DNA of 64,000 bases from Oryzias latipes (taxonomy: Eukaryota; Chordata; Actinopteri; Beloniformes; Adrianichthyidae). Positions 23,301 to 33,769 of the stretch are shown here, piece by piece; position 1 is the first letter of the stretch; every line of letters starts with the position of its first letter. The translations under genes were made by a program, and so were the position numbers. The DNA lies in contig NC_019870.2 of NCBI RefSeq assembly GCF_002234675.1, positions 1,570,485-1,634,484 on the forward strand, given 5' to 3'. A model generated the notes under the pieces. That model saw only the letters and a list, made by a program, of their open reading frames with translations, had not been told where the DNA came from and ran no database searches.

Positions 23301-25772
23301 GACACACACCTATGGCTCTGCTACATTCACCTCAAGTTCCAGCATTAAATGTTTGTCACTCCAGTCATAAATGCATCACAATATGAATTAGAATGATTGA
23401 CTCAACAAGGAACAGCTTTTCTGTTTGGCTGCAAGTTGCCTGTTGATGAAACTTGTTTTATGACATTTTAAAAGCTAAAACGTCATCAAATTCTTAGTCA
23501 TTTTTAAATGGCAAATAGATAAACAGACGTAGAAATATGAATAAATGGAAGTGTGTTTGCAAGCACTGATATGTCAGCGGTTCTTAGATTTCTTTTGTCT
23601 TTCATGAAGGTGAACGGTGCGTCGGGTCCCATGTCAGAAGCTGCTTTTTCCGCCTATCCAGAGAAACGGAGAGGTTCCAGCAATTATCTGGATGAAGAAA
23701 ATATCTACGACAAACCTCCATCCATCGGCACCCCGCAGTGAGTATGCCGTCCTACCTCTACACTGGACAGACGCCGCAAAGTCCACCGCCTACTTTGACT
23801 CGAACGTGACTGCGCAAACGCATGCAGAAAAACTTCTGATGAGGAGAAACCTCATCAGAAGTTTTTTCTGCATGCGTTTGCGTGCCTCAGTGCGAGCTTA
23901 CATGGGCCTGCTTCTGCGTAAGCCTGCATAAGCCTGGGTCTGCGCAAACCTGCATTAGCCTACGTCTGCACAAGCCTGTATTAGCCTCCGTCTGCGTGAG
24001 CCTGCTTCTGCACAAGCCTGGGTCTGCGCAAGCCTGAATTTGCAAGAGCTTGCGTCTACACCAGGCTGCATAAGGCCTGCATCTGCGGGAGCCTGCATCT
24101 GCGGGAGCCTGCGTCTGCGGGAGCCTGCATGAGCCTGCGTCTGCGCGAGCCGGGATTTGCAAGAGCTTGCGTCTGCGCGAGCCTTTCTGCCTGTGCCTGC
24201 GTGTGTACATTGTCAGCTGCAGTCTTTCTAAGTATTCTTCTCTTTTTGTCGCAGACCTTTCCTGGAAGAGCAAGCCCTGCAGAAAGCAGCTCCGTACAAC
24301 AGTTCCTCTGAATTGGCAAGCTCATACGGACAACCTAAAAAGCCTCGCGCAGGTCGGCCACGCCGCAACAACGGACAGGACTACGACACCGATTACAACT
24401 CCTCTGGAGACGAGCTGGACGACGATGACTTTGACAGGTAAACGGAAGTCCTGTTTGTTCTGACGCGAGCCAAGCAAAGGGATTTACTGACGTCTTCTTC
24501 CCTCTGGCTCTTTTTTTTTTTTTTTAGTGAATATCCTCCAATAAAAAACGAGCAGGAGCGCAACGACTACAAGCGGGAGTTTGACCGAGACCATCAGGAG
24601 TACAAGAACCTGCAGGCGGACCTGGACAAAGTCAACAGGAGGCTGTCGGAACTGGACGAAGAGCTGGACCAGCTGGAGGAGGGAAGTCCACAGTTCCTGG
24701 TGAGAAAGAGCCTCTTTTCAGTTGACGACACATTGATGGTGGGAGACGATAAAACAGCAGATGCTTCCTATAAATGATTATGGAGGAACTTTGCTACCAT
24801 GTTGATATTTCCTGCGTGCCCCGTACGGGTTTGACCATTTTTCACCTCCAGACCTGTGAGGACAGCTGGTTTGATTTGATTTGTTTTAGATGAACATTTG
24901 AGAAAAAACCTGACCGTGTCATTTTAAAAGTATCAATGATAAGGGCGTTAAAAAATGCAGAATTTCTATTAAGAGTTTCTCGTATTAACCCTTTAACATG
25001 TGGCCAGCGACACCAAAATAACACGGGCTCTTTGACATAAACGTCATGTGATCAGGGTGAAACAGCTGATTCTGACGCAGAGAATCCTGACTTTGCTCCG
25101 AGACGAAAACGGCACAGAGCGGCTTTTCTCCACTGCAGACGGTGTTGGAATTATGCAAATTGCGTAAACGGCTGAAGAGTTTCGGTAGTCGAGAGAATGT
25201 CGACACTGCAGCCGTAACAGGATTCAGAAACTCTGGACACGAGGACAAACGGATTCTGTTTGTGGTCAGGCTGCTGTGCTGAACCCAAACAGTCTGTCTG
25301 TGTTCAGCTACGCCTCATTTCACAACAAAACACCGCCTCATACCTGTGTGTGTGTTTGTGTGTGTGTGTGCGTGCCTGTGCGTGGGGGGGGGTTCAGACA
25401 GGAGTCTGTTCATCAGCGGTCGCACCTTCTGATTTACCTTTTTCTTTTAACAGGATGCCATGGATGAGTATAACGCCGTCAAGAGCTCCAAGAAGGTTTG
25501 TGTCTTTATCTGTCCCTTTGAAAACATTCTTTGTCAGTTACCATGGTGACTTATTACAAGCCTCGATTTTCTGAGGAAGGTGACACCTGAATTCCTAGAA
25601 TTCTCTGCTGTTGTAGTAACCTCGAGGTGTTTTCGCTTCCCTGACTTGGCTGACCCCGCCCCCCTTCCCACAGACTCCAGATTACCTGGTGAAGAAGCGC
25701 AGGTGTAAATACCTGAAGGCCAAGCTCAGCCACATCAAGAAGATGGTCAGCGATTATGACCGCAGAGGCTGA
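17331..25772 (+). CDS. ocln: Occludin
   Basis: Occludin is a tight-junction four-pass membrane protein; its cytosolic tail contacts ZO proteins. Coding exons are 17331-17380, 17941-18580, 18662-18829, 23610-23737, 24255-24437, 24528-24699, 25454-25495 and 25674-25772. All have GT..AG junctions and consistent phases, giving 493 aa (human 522). The start [14 protein letters not shown] carries a PPPY motif as in mammals. Membrane segments lie near residues 46-70, 127-148, 160-184 and 231-253. The first extracellular loop is Gly/Tyr-rich (repeated [10 protein letters not shown]). The second holds two cysteines (SMCAPY and YYCVV), the likely disulfide pair. The C-terminal ELL coiled coil is about 390-493 and ends [13 protein letters not shown]. 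marveld2 lies 1.8 kb upstream in the same orientation. The exon at 23610 is the least conserved part but is in phase. Confidence 0.95.
19255..19883 (+). repeat. 22-bp minisatellite, about 28 copies
   Basis: This is a long array with the unit TGGTTTGGTCTGGGTTTAGT plus GC or CC. Two main variants, TTTAGTGCTGG and TTTAGTCCTGG, alternate irregularly along about 630 bp, with only a few degenerate units at the edges. Mixed variants with low divergence suggest recent unequal exchange, so length polymorphism is likely. Confidence 0.95.
22095..22720 (-). mobile_element. Probable relic of an L1-type LINE ORF2 3' part
   Basis: On the minus strand near 22440-22520 a broken frame gives pieces similar to the C-terminal region of L1-type ORF2 proteins, such as [13 protein letters not shown] followed by an RVRQI-like stretch. 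No intact frame remains, several stops and shifts are present, and the boundaries are guesses. Confidence 0.35.
22786..23110 (+). mobile_element. Possible Tigger-like (Tc1/mariner group) relic
   Basis: The motif ACAGTAAACCCTC, followed by TCGCGGGGGTTACGTTCCA, resembles the terminal sequence of many vertebrate Tigger-type elements. A GCCCACCGCGACC block near 23076-23090 could be the opposite side. No transposase sequence is seen. Confidence 0.3.
23813..23882. repeat. Near-perfect hairpin, 31-bp stem
   Basis: The left arm starts CGCAAACGCATGCAG at 23813 and ends ..TGATGAG at 23843. After a 7-base loop (GAGAAAC) the right arm CTCATCAG..CATGCGTTTGCG runs to 23882. Pairing is complete except for one extra T in the right arm. 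It lies in an ocln intron directly beside the minisatellite that follows. Confidence 0.9.
23885..24190 (+). repeat. Degenerate GCCTGCGTCTGCG minisatellite
   Basis: About twenty imperfect copies of a unit around AGCCTGCGTCTGCGC (roughly 14-24 bp) occur in tandem, with variants GCCTGCATCTGCGGG and GCCTGGGTCTGCGCA. The array ends about 60 bases before the acceptor of the ocln exon at 24255. Predicted frames of repeated Arg/Cys/Ala through it are artefacts. Confidence 0.8.
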
Positions 25773-26205
25773 AGGAGCCTTGGATCAACCTGCGCGCGCC
25801 CGAGGACAAAAAAGGATCCCGATGGCCGGGAAAGTGAGGAAACGGCGCCCTCTGCAGGATGGAATCAACATAACAGGCATGACGGCTGTTTCAGAGGCGG
25901 AGGAACCAACCTGCCGCGTGCTCTGCTTCTGTCAGGAATGTTGCATATATTTATTTGTCTAATGTGAAGCTGATGCGGCGTGAACATAAAGTGTGTGGAA
26001 GGTTTTAGCTGAGGGAAATCATTCTTTAATTCTCCTTTTTAATCTGCAGTTTTTACTGTAAACATGAGGGTAATGCCGATGTTTCACCAGTGTTTGTTTT
26101 TTTATGCAACATACACACTTAAAGGTACATTTTTGAAAATCAATGGCAGTGATGATCTTTACTGACTTTTCATGAATTTTTTGTAATAAATGAATCATTT
26201 AAGGA
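25773..26205 (+). terminator. ocln: ocln 3' UTR and polyadenylation signal
   Basis: After the TGA stop at 25770-25772 there are about 410 bases of 3' UTR, then AATAAA at 26185-26190, with the end of transcription expected about 20 bases later. An ATAAA-like motif near 25985 is weaker. Confidence 0.6.
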
Positions 26206-28430
26206 CTTTAAAATCATTGAGAGTCATTCTTTGGAGTTTTGACGTTGTTGTCAAATGATGTAATTTACCTCCAAACTAAAAAAAAAGTATTTTTCTCCAA
26301 TACTTTTTTTTTTTTTCATTGTTCGGGGTCGGTACTTTTCTCCAGCAGAAACTGGAGCATTAAAAACCCACTGTGACTTTCCTGACAAAAATACAAATCT
26401 TTACCGTTTCAAAGGCTTTTGTGACCCATTTATTATTTTAAGGGAAAAATGTCTTTGAACAAATAAAAAAAAAAGCATAAAGTCTTTAAGGTTTTAGGTG
26501 TCGTTTCAGCACAATTACAGAAAAGCTTAGTAATAATGTAAAAAAATGATTTATTGTGCACCCTAAGAATATTCTAAACAAATCTACAAAAATATCCAAA
26601 AGAACGAATCAACAAAAGCAAAACGGGCAAAAAAAAGGATATATTTTCTTCTGCTCCTCCTGGACCGGCTGAAAATCTGAACGAGGTGTTAATTTAATGG
26701 AAAAAGGGGCTTGGAAGACACCTCTTCGTGCTTTTAAAGTCATGCCAGAAAGCTCAATTAGCTGAAAGAAAAAACGTTTAAGAGTTAGTAAAAAAAAAAG
26801 ATATGATTGACAGATTAAAGTAAATGCAGCTCAAGTGAAATTTAAAGAATTGACGCTGAGTCAGCGGATAATTGTTCGTTTTTCTTACGAATGGTCAAGA
26901 ATCTGAGCAATCATTTAACTGTTAAATCTATCAATTCTGATTCAGGCTGAACTGTTTGCTTCCAACTAAAAAGAAACTGTATGAGAGCTAAATTCACTGC
27001 TGCTATAGTATAAAGACCTTCAGGGCCAGATTCACACTTTTCAGGGCCCGGGCTTTTATCAGTGCCCCACTGCCTGCTGAAGGTACATAAAAAGCATTGT
27101 CAATAAATTATTTGTGGATCTAAAAATGTATCTTTAAAGTTTTAGAAAAGTATTTAAAAAATCATTAAAGAGGCCAGAAACCTTTGGGGTGTTTTTTTCT
27201 AAAAAAGTTATGAGCATCACCCAAGGCACACTGGTATGCCGTTAGATGTAGTCAGGTGTGCCGTGAGAAATGACCCATTTTCACTGATCCTGAAACATTT
27301 CCCTTCTCCAGGATTTCAGCTCTGTGTTCATCCAAACAGGTCCTGATAAAACACTGAGGAGTTAGGAATATGAAAGATGGTTAAATACCTTTTTCTTTGT
27401 GTTTATTTGATTCTATTAAAGACACTTTGATTAGAATGACGGTACCGCGATTTAGCCGCAGCTTCAGCTCTGTCAGTCTAACCAATCAGAAGTGGTTAAA
27501 GTCTTCACTTCCCTGTTCTAAAGTCTCAGTTCCAACAAAAATACCAGCTAAAGCTCGTCTTTAGCGGTGCAGCTTTCCGCGGGATCCGGGGTCAGACCGT
27601 GGAACAAGAAAATGGATTTCTCTACTTGTAGGACGTTGAATATTGTATTTTTTTGCAGCTGTTTAATTTCTGATTTTCTCTGGAACAAAGAGTTCTCTTA
27701 CTTCATAACACAAAGCTAGTTTTACTTTTTGACAGTTACACAAATACAACAACATTAACCTTTCTGGTTGCTTATGGTTCAGACATACAGATTTATTTTT
27801 CTTTTTGGTGCCTTTAACATGCAGCTGAACTCTCACAGTTACAAATTCTGCTGTTATTGTTAGCTTCCCCCCCTCCCCCCCCCTTCAGTTTTTGGGTTGT
27901 GTGTTTGTATTTGGTTGTTGCTTTTCACGGTTTTTGTTTTGTTTGAGTTTCGTCTGCGTATAAAAGTCGAAAACTTCAGGACTTCTCTCTTTTTTGTACC
28001 CATCTCTCCCCGCTGATGTTCTTAAACAAACTTTACAGAGACCGGACTGGTTCTGGAGGACCGGATGTGTGGCTGATTCTGGACAGAAGGTGTGTGTTTT
28101 TTATGAGGCTTTTCGAATAGATGAAGAATAAGTACCTTTAACAAACTAGCTTCAGGTATAAAGTATAGTTTGCCAAAGGGTCCTTGGGTAAGACACTAAA
28201 ATTGCTCCTGGTGGTTGTAGGTTGAGACCATCAGTGTCTGGATGGGGCTGTTAAGCACTTTGGACCTTAAAGGACGGTGCTATAGAAGCAGATGGCGTTT
28301 ACCGTTTACCACATGCTTTCCGTGACGCGTTAGATTTTCCTCTGATGCTGCACCAAGAATGTCAAACGCTGCTGCAGCGACTTTCAGACTGGACGAGGCG
28401 CACAGAAATACATCAATACTGTGTGACCAC
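26206..28430. other. Intergenic region between ocln and ankrd34b
   Basis: No gene is supported. A CACACTGGTATGCCG..GGTGTGCCGTG segment near 27225-27270 resembles a common fish interspersed repeat, and a C-run lies near 27867-27885. The remainder is AT-rich sequence I cannot assign. Confidence 0.5.
28185..28315 (+). repeat. Interspersed-repeat fragment (fish MITE or SINE-like)
   Basis: The words GGTAAGACACTAA, GGTTGAGACCATC, GTTAAGCACTTTGGA and GGTGCTATAGAAGCAG in this order, ending in GCGTTTACCGTTTACCA, match a repeat pattern widespread in fish genomes (recognised from memory). No boundaries or duplications are visible. Confidence 0.4.
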
Positions 28431-28437
28431 CAAAGTC

Positions 28438-28883
28438 TTTATTTTTTATTTTTGAACAAACAAATATGTAACAACCACAAAACCTCTTCCTAAAGTTTCC
28501 AAAATCATTTCAGGCAAGCCTGACAAATTAAGCGCTCAACAGTGAATACCAGGACCCGCCCACCCTCTCCATACGTCACAAAAAACCCTGCAGGTGAACA
28601 GGTACACCACGTCAAAGTCTCCTCCTGATCATGTGACTTTGCCAAACACCCAATTTGCTTTCTAATCTCAATGTTCACACGAAAGTGAAACGTCTGGCCG
28701 CTTTTTAAAGTCAAACTGGGCTCCTGTTGAGTTTCTGGAGGAAAAATGATTCCTGAAAGATGCTGAAAATGGAAAAAAGCAACAGCAAAGCCACAGATTT
28801 CTTCCATTTGCAGCAATTTGTGGAATTAAAAGGACTTTCCCAGCTCAGTCGTGGTGGGTTTGGTTCCTCGGTACTGCTGCAGG
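28438..28883 (-). terminator. ankrd34b: ankrd34b 3' UTR and polyadenylation signal
   Basis: Read on the minus strand, about 440 bases follow the stop codon before AATAAA (complement of TTTATT at 28438-28443). No coding potential is supported in between. Confidence 0.55.
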
Positions 28884-30416
28884 TCAGACGGAGCTTTTGA
28901 ACTGTTCCGTCTGCATGGAGTGTCTCCTCAGGAGCGTCCTCCGGGTCAGATCTCTGGGCTGTCCCGGTGGAGCGGAGGGCAGGAACCCTCTCTGGATGGA
29001 CTCTTTTTCGTAGATGTTTGACCCAGGGATGGCACTGAGAACATTGAGGCTGGGGGTGTTGATCAAAGGGGGCAGGGACCGAGGTCTGGCCTGGAGGTTT
29101 CGGTCCAGTAAGAAGGTCCCAGAGCCTCTGCGCTCGTGTCCAAACAGGACTCTCTTGTTGTGGGTGGACAGCGCCTCTCTGGAGCCCAGCGTGCTGGAGC
29201 AGCGTAAAGGCGCCAGCTTCTTTCCGTTCGGTGAATCTCTGGTTCTCTGCTCCTCTGGCAGGTTCAGAACATCTCGGGCTAGCTGGGGATCAGAGCTGTA
29301 GATATCTGCTCCAAGCTGACGCTTCTGGACTACACTACAAAGACTTGATGAGGCGTGAGGAGCAGTGTCCAGCTTTTTACCGCCCAAAAGACTGGAGGAA
29401 GAGTGGACTGAATATGCAGCGAGGACTTCAGAATTCAGATTGGGGTGAGAGGCAGAGTGGGACGACAGCAGGCCAGGTACCGCGATCTTTTGTGTACAGT
29501 CCATTTTGTCATCACCTTTCCACCATTTTTGGCATTCAGAGTTTGTGTTGAAGTTCTGGTCCAGTTTGGGAACTCGGACAGAGACATCCTCAGTGTGGCT
29601 GAGGCCCGTGTGAGGCTGCTGGCTGATCGATGCTGGGATCTTCAGCCAGGGCTCAGAGTTCAGCCTCAGCAGGTGCTGCGGTTGTCCGCTGGCTGCTGCT
29701 TGACCCAGCCCCCGATGGCGGGACGGGGAACACGGGTGGGAGTTTACCCGACAGATCTGCTCGTCTTTAAAGGTAAAGATGGGTGTGGACAATGAGCCCG
29801 ATGGCGAGGTGAGGAGCTGGATTTCCGATGGAGAGGTGGGAGCGGTCAGCAGGAATCTGTGGCTCTGATTTGCCGGATCGGTGGGGGGGATGCTGAGGTA
29901 CTGCTTCGCTTTTGTTTGGGATTTAGTCTGGTTTGGGATTTTGTCGGTGGTGATGATGATCACCTCTTTCCCTTTGGCTTTGCACGAGTCCAGCAGCAGC
30001 TTCAGCACCTTCCAGTCTCCAGCCGTGACCGCGTCGACCAGAGCCGATGATCCCGACCGGTCCTGCAGGCTGACGTCGGCCCCGTTGTCCAGGAGCAGGG
30101 ACACCACCTCGGGCCCGGCCTGCTCCCTGCAGGCGTGCATGAGCGCAGACCGCCCCTCAGTGTCTTGGATGTTGGGGTCGGCGCCTTTCTCCAGAAGAAA
30201 CTGGATGAGCTTGACCCGGCTGGCGCTCTGGGAATCAGCGTATCTGGTCCTGCAGGCCACCATCAGCGGTGTGTGACCTTGACCGTCGCTCTCATTGATG
30301 TAAGCTCCTCCCTCCAAGAGCAGGCGAGTGAGCCTCAGCCGGCGGAGGAAAACCGCTCTCAACAGCGGATTGGCTGAGTCTGCGGCGACACCTGGAAGGT
30401 AGGCTTCGCCTTCCAT
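28884..30416 (-). CDS. ankrd34b: Ankyrin repeat domain-containing protein 34B
   Basis: This is an intracellular ankyrin-repeat protein of the ANKRD34 family, whose molecular role is poorly known. It is 510 aa in one uninterrupted coding exon, similar in size to mammalian ANKRD34B. The N-terminal third carries about four ankyrin repeats: RLTRLLLEGGAYINESDGQG, a second around LIQFLLEKGADPNIQD, a third around VVSLLLDNGADVSLQDRSG, and a partial one at LKLLLDSCKAKGKEVIIITT, the last a family hallmark. The middle is Ser/Pro-rich and likely disordered. Conserved islands follow: VVQKRQLGADIYSSDPQL, RRGSGTFLLDRN and the C-terminal LLRRHSMQTEQ. The start is the ATG at 30416; the codon before it is GTG. 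A 3' splice acceptor lies 33 bases upstream (30449-30450), implying a non-coding 5' exon. The 34B assignment over 34A/C is by resemblance and by chromosome-arm synteny with OCLN. Confidence 0.9.
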   Translation of the reverse strand: MEGEAYLPGVAADSANPLLRAVFLRRLRLTRLLLEGGAYINESDGQGHTPLMVACRTRYADSQSASRVKLIQFLLEKGADPNIQDTEGRSALMHACREQAGPEVVSLLLDNGADVSLQDRSGSSALVDAVTAGDWKVLKLLLDSCKAKGKEVIIITTDKIPNQTKSQTKAKQYLSIPPTDPANQSHRFLLTAPTSPSEIQLLTSPSGSLSTPIFTFKDEQICRVNSHPCSPSRHRGLGQAAASGQPQHLLRLNSEPWLKIPASISQQPHTGLSHTEDVSVRVPKLDQNFNTNSECQKWWKGDDKMDCTQKIAVPGLLSSHSASHPNLNSEVLAAYSVHSSSSLLGGKKLDTAPHASSSLCSVVQKRQLGADIYSSDPQLARDVLNLPEEQRTRDSPNGKKLAPLRCSSTLGSREALSTHNKRVLFGHERRGSGTFLLDRNLQARPRSLPPLINTPSLNVLSAIPGSNIYEKESIQRGFLPSAPPGQPRDLTRRTLLRRHSMQTEQFKSSV

Positions 30417-30612
30417 CACTCCCAGTCCCAGATGGTGAGTTCAGACGTCTGTAAAATATGAAGGAAAGACTTTTACAGGATGAACCACACGCCTTTCCAC
30501 AGATACATTTACAATCCCAGAAGCAGTTCATCTGATCATCTTTATGGAGTGGAAATATTTCTGTCATAATGTGTGAAGTGTTCATTTTTTACATATAACC
30601 TGTTTATTGACT

Positions 30613-30728
<116 letters not shown>

Positions 30729-30772
30729 GAATTATCAAGAACATCAGAGCAAGAATGGTTCTTCTGACCAAT

Positions 30773-31189
30773 TGTCAGAAGTCAGAGCTATGTCTCCCCC
30801 TCTGGTCAAAGACAGGAACTGTTTCCAGAGTACTGAATGCACTTCATCTCCCAGCAACCCCAGCACACAGCTTCTGGATTCCTCATACCTGACTTTCATT
30901 TGCAAAGCACTCACTGTCTACTTAAACACCGAACTAAGCCTCACTCAGTGTGCCACTCTGCCTTCATTACAAAGTGTTTTATCTGGACCTGATCTTCTGT
31001 CTCCTTATTCTATTTGCCTGCCGCCTGCCCCGACTCTCACCTGGATCCTGACTACCTTGTCTCTTCTCTGATGATCTCATGTCTGGTATCGACCCTTGTC
31101 TGCCTGACCCTGATTTAGCTCTGTAGACTTTTAGCTGTTTTAATAACCCTGCTGCATTTGGATCCAGCCGTCTGCCTGTTCTTGTGACA
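30773..31189 (+). mobile_element. Solo LTR, 417 bp, with 5-bp target duplication
   Basis: The segment begins TGTCAGAAGTC and ends CTTGTGACA, so it has the TG..CA ends of an LTR. It is flanked by the identical pentamer CCAAT on both sides (30768-30772 and 31190-31194). The 3' part (CTGCTGCATTTGGATCCAGC, then CGTCTGCC) resembles the R-U5 end of fish Gypsy- or retrovirus-like LTRs. No internal retroelement sequence adjoins it, so it looks like the product of LTR-LTR recombination. Confidence 0.7.
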
Positions 31190-31194
31190 CCAAT

Positions 31195-31335
31195 AGAATG
31201 AGTGAGTATCAGCTGTTTATTTCTCTGTAGAACTCAATGGGATTTTGGCTTCTTGGAGCCACTTCCTGTTTGGAACACCAAGGGTAGGGGCCCCTCAGTC
31301 CAGGTCTCAGACACGGTCAGTGATCATGACCACAG
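31195..31335 (+). repeat. Dispersed repeat family X, copy A
   Basis: The blocks GATTTTGGCTTCTTGGAGCC, ACTTCCTGTTTGGAAC and a following AGGGGC/CCTC segment recur at about 47950-48080 (inverted) and 61885-62005 (same orientation). The copies have diverged. The family is not identified. Confidence 0.55.
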
Positions 31336-31391
31336 GTGAGGAGAAAAGAAACATGGACGGAAAAGTGAATCTCTTCCATCCTTCCCTTTTC

Positions 31392-31598
31392 TTATTCCAG
31401 CTGCTTCACTCTGGACTGTAAACCTCCCAGAGTCCACATAAGGTCCTGGTTTGATGTCAACAGAACATCATCTGCAAAAAGCAGGTTCAGCACAGACCAA
31501 AGTCCTGCTGTGGTTTTACAAAGACCAGCCGGCCTAGTGCGGGGCTCGGACCCCAGATTCCCAGAGCACTGTAAGGGACAAGACCACGGTTCCTCCAT
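31392..31598 (-). mobile_element. LINE reverse-transcriptase fragment with FADD box
   Basis: On the minus strand the frame contains LLFADDVLLTSNQDL, the catalytic Asp-Asp box of a LINE reverse transcriptase. The following LGGLQSRVKQLE fits the region after the box in Rex3/RTE-like elements. Only about 70 codons remain, with no domain either side. Confidence 0.5.
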
Positions 31599-31780
31599 CA
31601 GTAGTTACCATCACCAAGTATGAGTGAATAAAGGACACACTGTAAGCGCTTTGAGCGTCTGGAAAAGCGCAGATGAATCCAATCCATTAAAACAGTGGCT
31701 AAAAAAAAAAGAAAAATTAGACAAAAAAACAATAAAATAAAATAGAAATAGCGGCCAACTTTGACCCCTGGCTTCTCTGC

Positions 31781-32508
31781 TTGTCTTTCTATGAAATGGG
31801 CAAACAAATACTGAAGCTCACAATAGCGTCCACATTTCCCTTCCTTTCTGCTTCACCTGAATGCAGCAAACTGGACCCATGTTCTGCACCTGAACCCACT
31901 AACACTGTGTGTGTGTGTGGTGCGTGTGTGTCAGTACTGTTGGTAAATGATGAAAACCGTTACACAACGTGGCTCAAACTTCATGAAATGAGTCTGACTG
32001 ATGGAAACAAAAATCCTCTTGGTTCCGCTCTGCAGGAGCAGAACCCTCACCAAACAAGACTCAACCTTGCTGACGGTTCTGTCACTCACCGGCTTGCGGG
32101 CCGTCAGGTTCGGCTGCGTGCTGCAGACATGGACCTGCTGTTCCGGCGACGGATGGAGGATGCTGGCGTGCCTCAGCGCCGCTCTGCGTCTGCTGCTCGG
32201 ACAAAGAAAGTGGTGAGAAAGAGTTGTGGGGCTTGTCGTCAGGCAGGACTGAGGTGGTTAATCCATCAGGAGCTCCAGACACTCAGGGACGGTTCCCACA
32301 GAGGAACGCAGGAGGTGAAGCTCTATGGCAACCCGGCAGTGGAGCCCATCGGATTTGTCTTTTCAATAACGTTGCTCTGATTCATCAAGAGCTTATTAAT
32401 TGTACAACTCACCACGCAGCACTTCTTTTGGTTCCACGCAGAAAGGGAAATCAGTTCGTCCACCTTATCAATGACATCTCCATGGCAACCATCAAGGAGG
32501 CCAAATGA
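31781..32508 (+). other. Unresolved exon-like interval left of the giant element
   Basis: Several overlapping open frames occur here with good splice-like signals: a possible donor CAAAGAAAGTG, then GTGAGA near 32213, and a possible acceptor TTCCACGCAG at 32435-32444. The last segment reads GNQFVHLINDISMATIKEAK then stop. The phases I tried do not join cleanly, and I do not recognise a family. It could be part of an unidentified host gene or chance frames in GC-richer sequence. Confidence 0.2.
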
Positions 32509-32572
32509 CGGCGCGCGTTGTAACAGCGCTGGAGGAAGTGTTTCTGTGTGTGAGTGTGTGGGTGTGAGTGTT

Positions 32573-33475
32573 CAACCCGGTCTCATCCTAAAATGTGTAG
32601 TAGCTACATTTGTCCACATGGAAATGCGTGAGAGTTTTACAAAAACGCCCCCTAAACTGTGAGGGGGATACGTTTCATTTTTCTATTCATTTTCTACGAG
32701 CCTTCTCAGGATCACGTGACTTTGGAGGTTTGGCCTGCCGTGAGCAAAAAACATGGCGGATGCACGTTCATTTTTCGGTGGAATATCCCATAAAACAAGA
32801 TATTTTGAGGACTAATTTTTATTTTGACAACATTTCTAGTGAGAAATATACCATTTTCTTTTAAAATATGCTTTCATTTTGGACATACAGTTTGTAGTTT
32901 GCTTGTTTCGTTCAACTTTTTCTCCCAAAGGCTCTGTTACGTTGGAGAAACACGTTAACTTTCATTCATATCTGCAGACGTGCGCGTGGGTCACGTGACT
33001 AATATGATTCTCTTTTTTTCCGCAGAAAATGCCATAAAATAAGAGTGATTGTGGACTAATTTATTTTTGAAAACATTTCTAGCAGTATATATCCCCTTTA
33101 TTTTCGTAATATTGCAGACATGAAGTTGTTTGTTTGTTACGTTCAACTTTTCCTCAAGGGATCTGAAAGCGTCTGATCTTTTCCATTCATATATGCGGGC
33201 TGACGTGGGTCACGTGACGTGCCTTTCTCTTTTTTTCCTGTGGAAAATCTCGTAAAAAGGTACGTTGCGATTTACTAATTTGTTTTATTTACATTTCTAG
33301 GGACCCGTGTATAGGTTTTCTCTTTCCGTGTTGCTGTTGCGGCGATCAGGCTATGATTGACATGTGACAACAAACCGGAAAAATGTTGAGTTCAGGGACT
33401 GACCAAAGAGTTCTTTAAATTGATTTTTCTGCATTTTAATTTATTTACACTACGAGTCTAATGGTGTGTGATAAA
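32573..33475 (+). repeat. Left long terminal inverted repeat of the giant element
   Basis: The outer 540 bp or so match the right arm almost base for base, including an 84-codon chance frame present identically in both. Similarity then falls to roughly 85 percent and ends near 33475 (CACTACGAGTCTAA matched by CACTACAAGTCTAA). The arm consists of three degenerate units of about 220-280 bp. Each has a TCACGTGA palindrome (32712, 32991, 33210), a pyrimidine tract, and an ACATTTCTAG block. Confidence 0.8.
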
Positions 33476-33769
33476 AAAAACTATAAATATTATGATAAAT
33501 GAGATGAAACAATTATTTTGATGCATTTTATAAAATATTAGGATCTATTATATTCTTTTTTCTTTAACTGTCAATTTTTTGACGTATCTCATATATTATA
33601 GTATTACAATGAAGTGCTCTAATTTATCTGTTAAAAAACGTTTCATCACTGTTTCCTGTAGTAATTCTCAATAATGTTTTAAATAGGATATATTAAATAG
33701 GATATATTATCTAAAGTAAACAGGCTTTTAAGCCTTCAATTTGCCCCAATTGACATGAAGTGCGCATTT

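Larger units (their letters stand above)
18830..23609 (+). other. Large ocln intron
   Basis: This 4.8-kb intron holds the 22-bp minisatellite (19255-19883), a probable L1-type relic on the minus strand near 22095-22720, and a Tigger-like segment near 22786-23110. No additional exon is supported; the short open frames between 20 and 22 kb look like chance frames. Confidence 0.6.

Noticed and set aside
30416-30419. Start of ankrd34b one codon upstream
   Set aside because: That codon is GTG; the ATG at 30416 is the normal eukaryotic start.
32610-32864. 84-codon frame present identically at 32610-32864 (+) and 57955-58209 (-) as a duplicated gene
   Set aside because: It lies entirely within the inverted-repeat arms, overlaps their repeat units and shows no domain. 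The identity reflects the arms, not protein selection.
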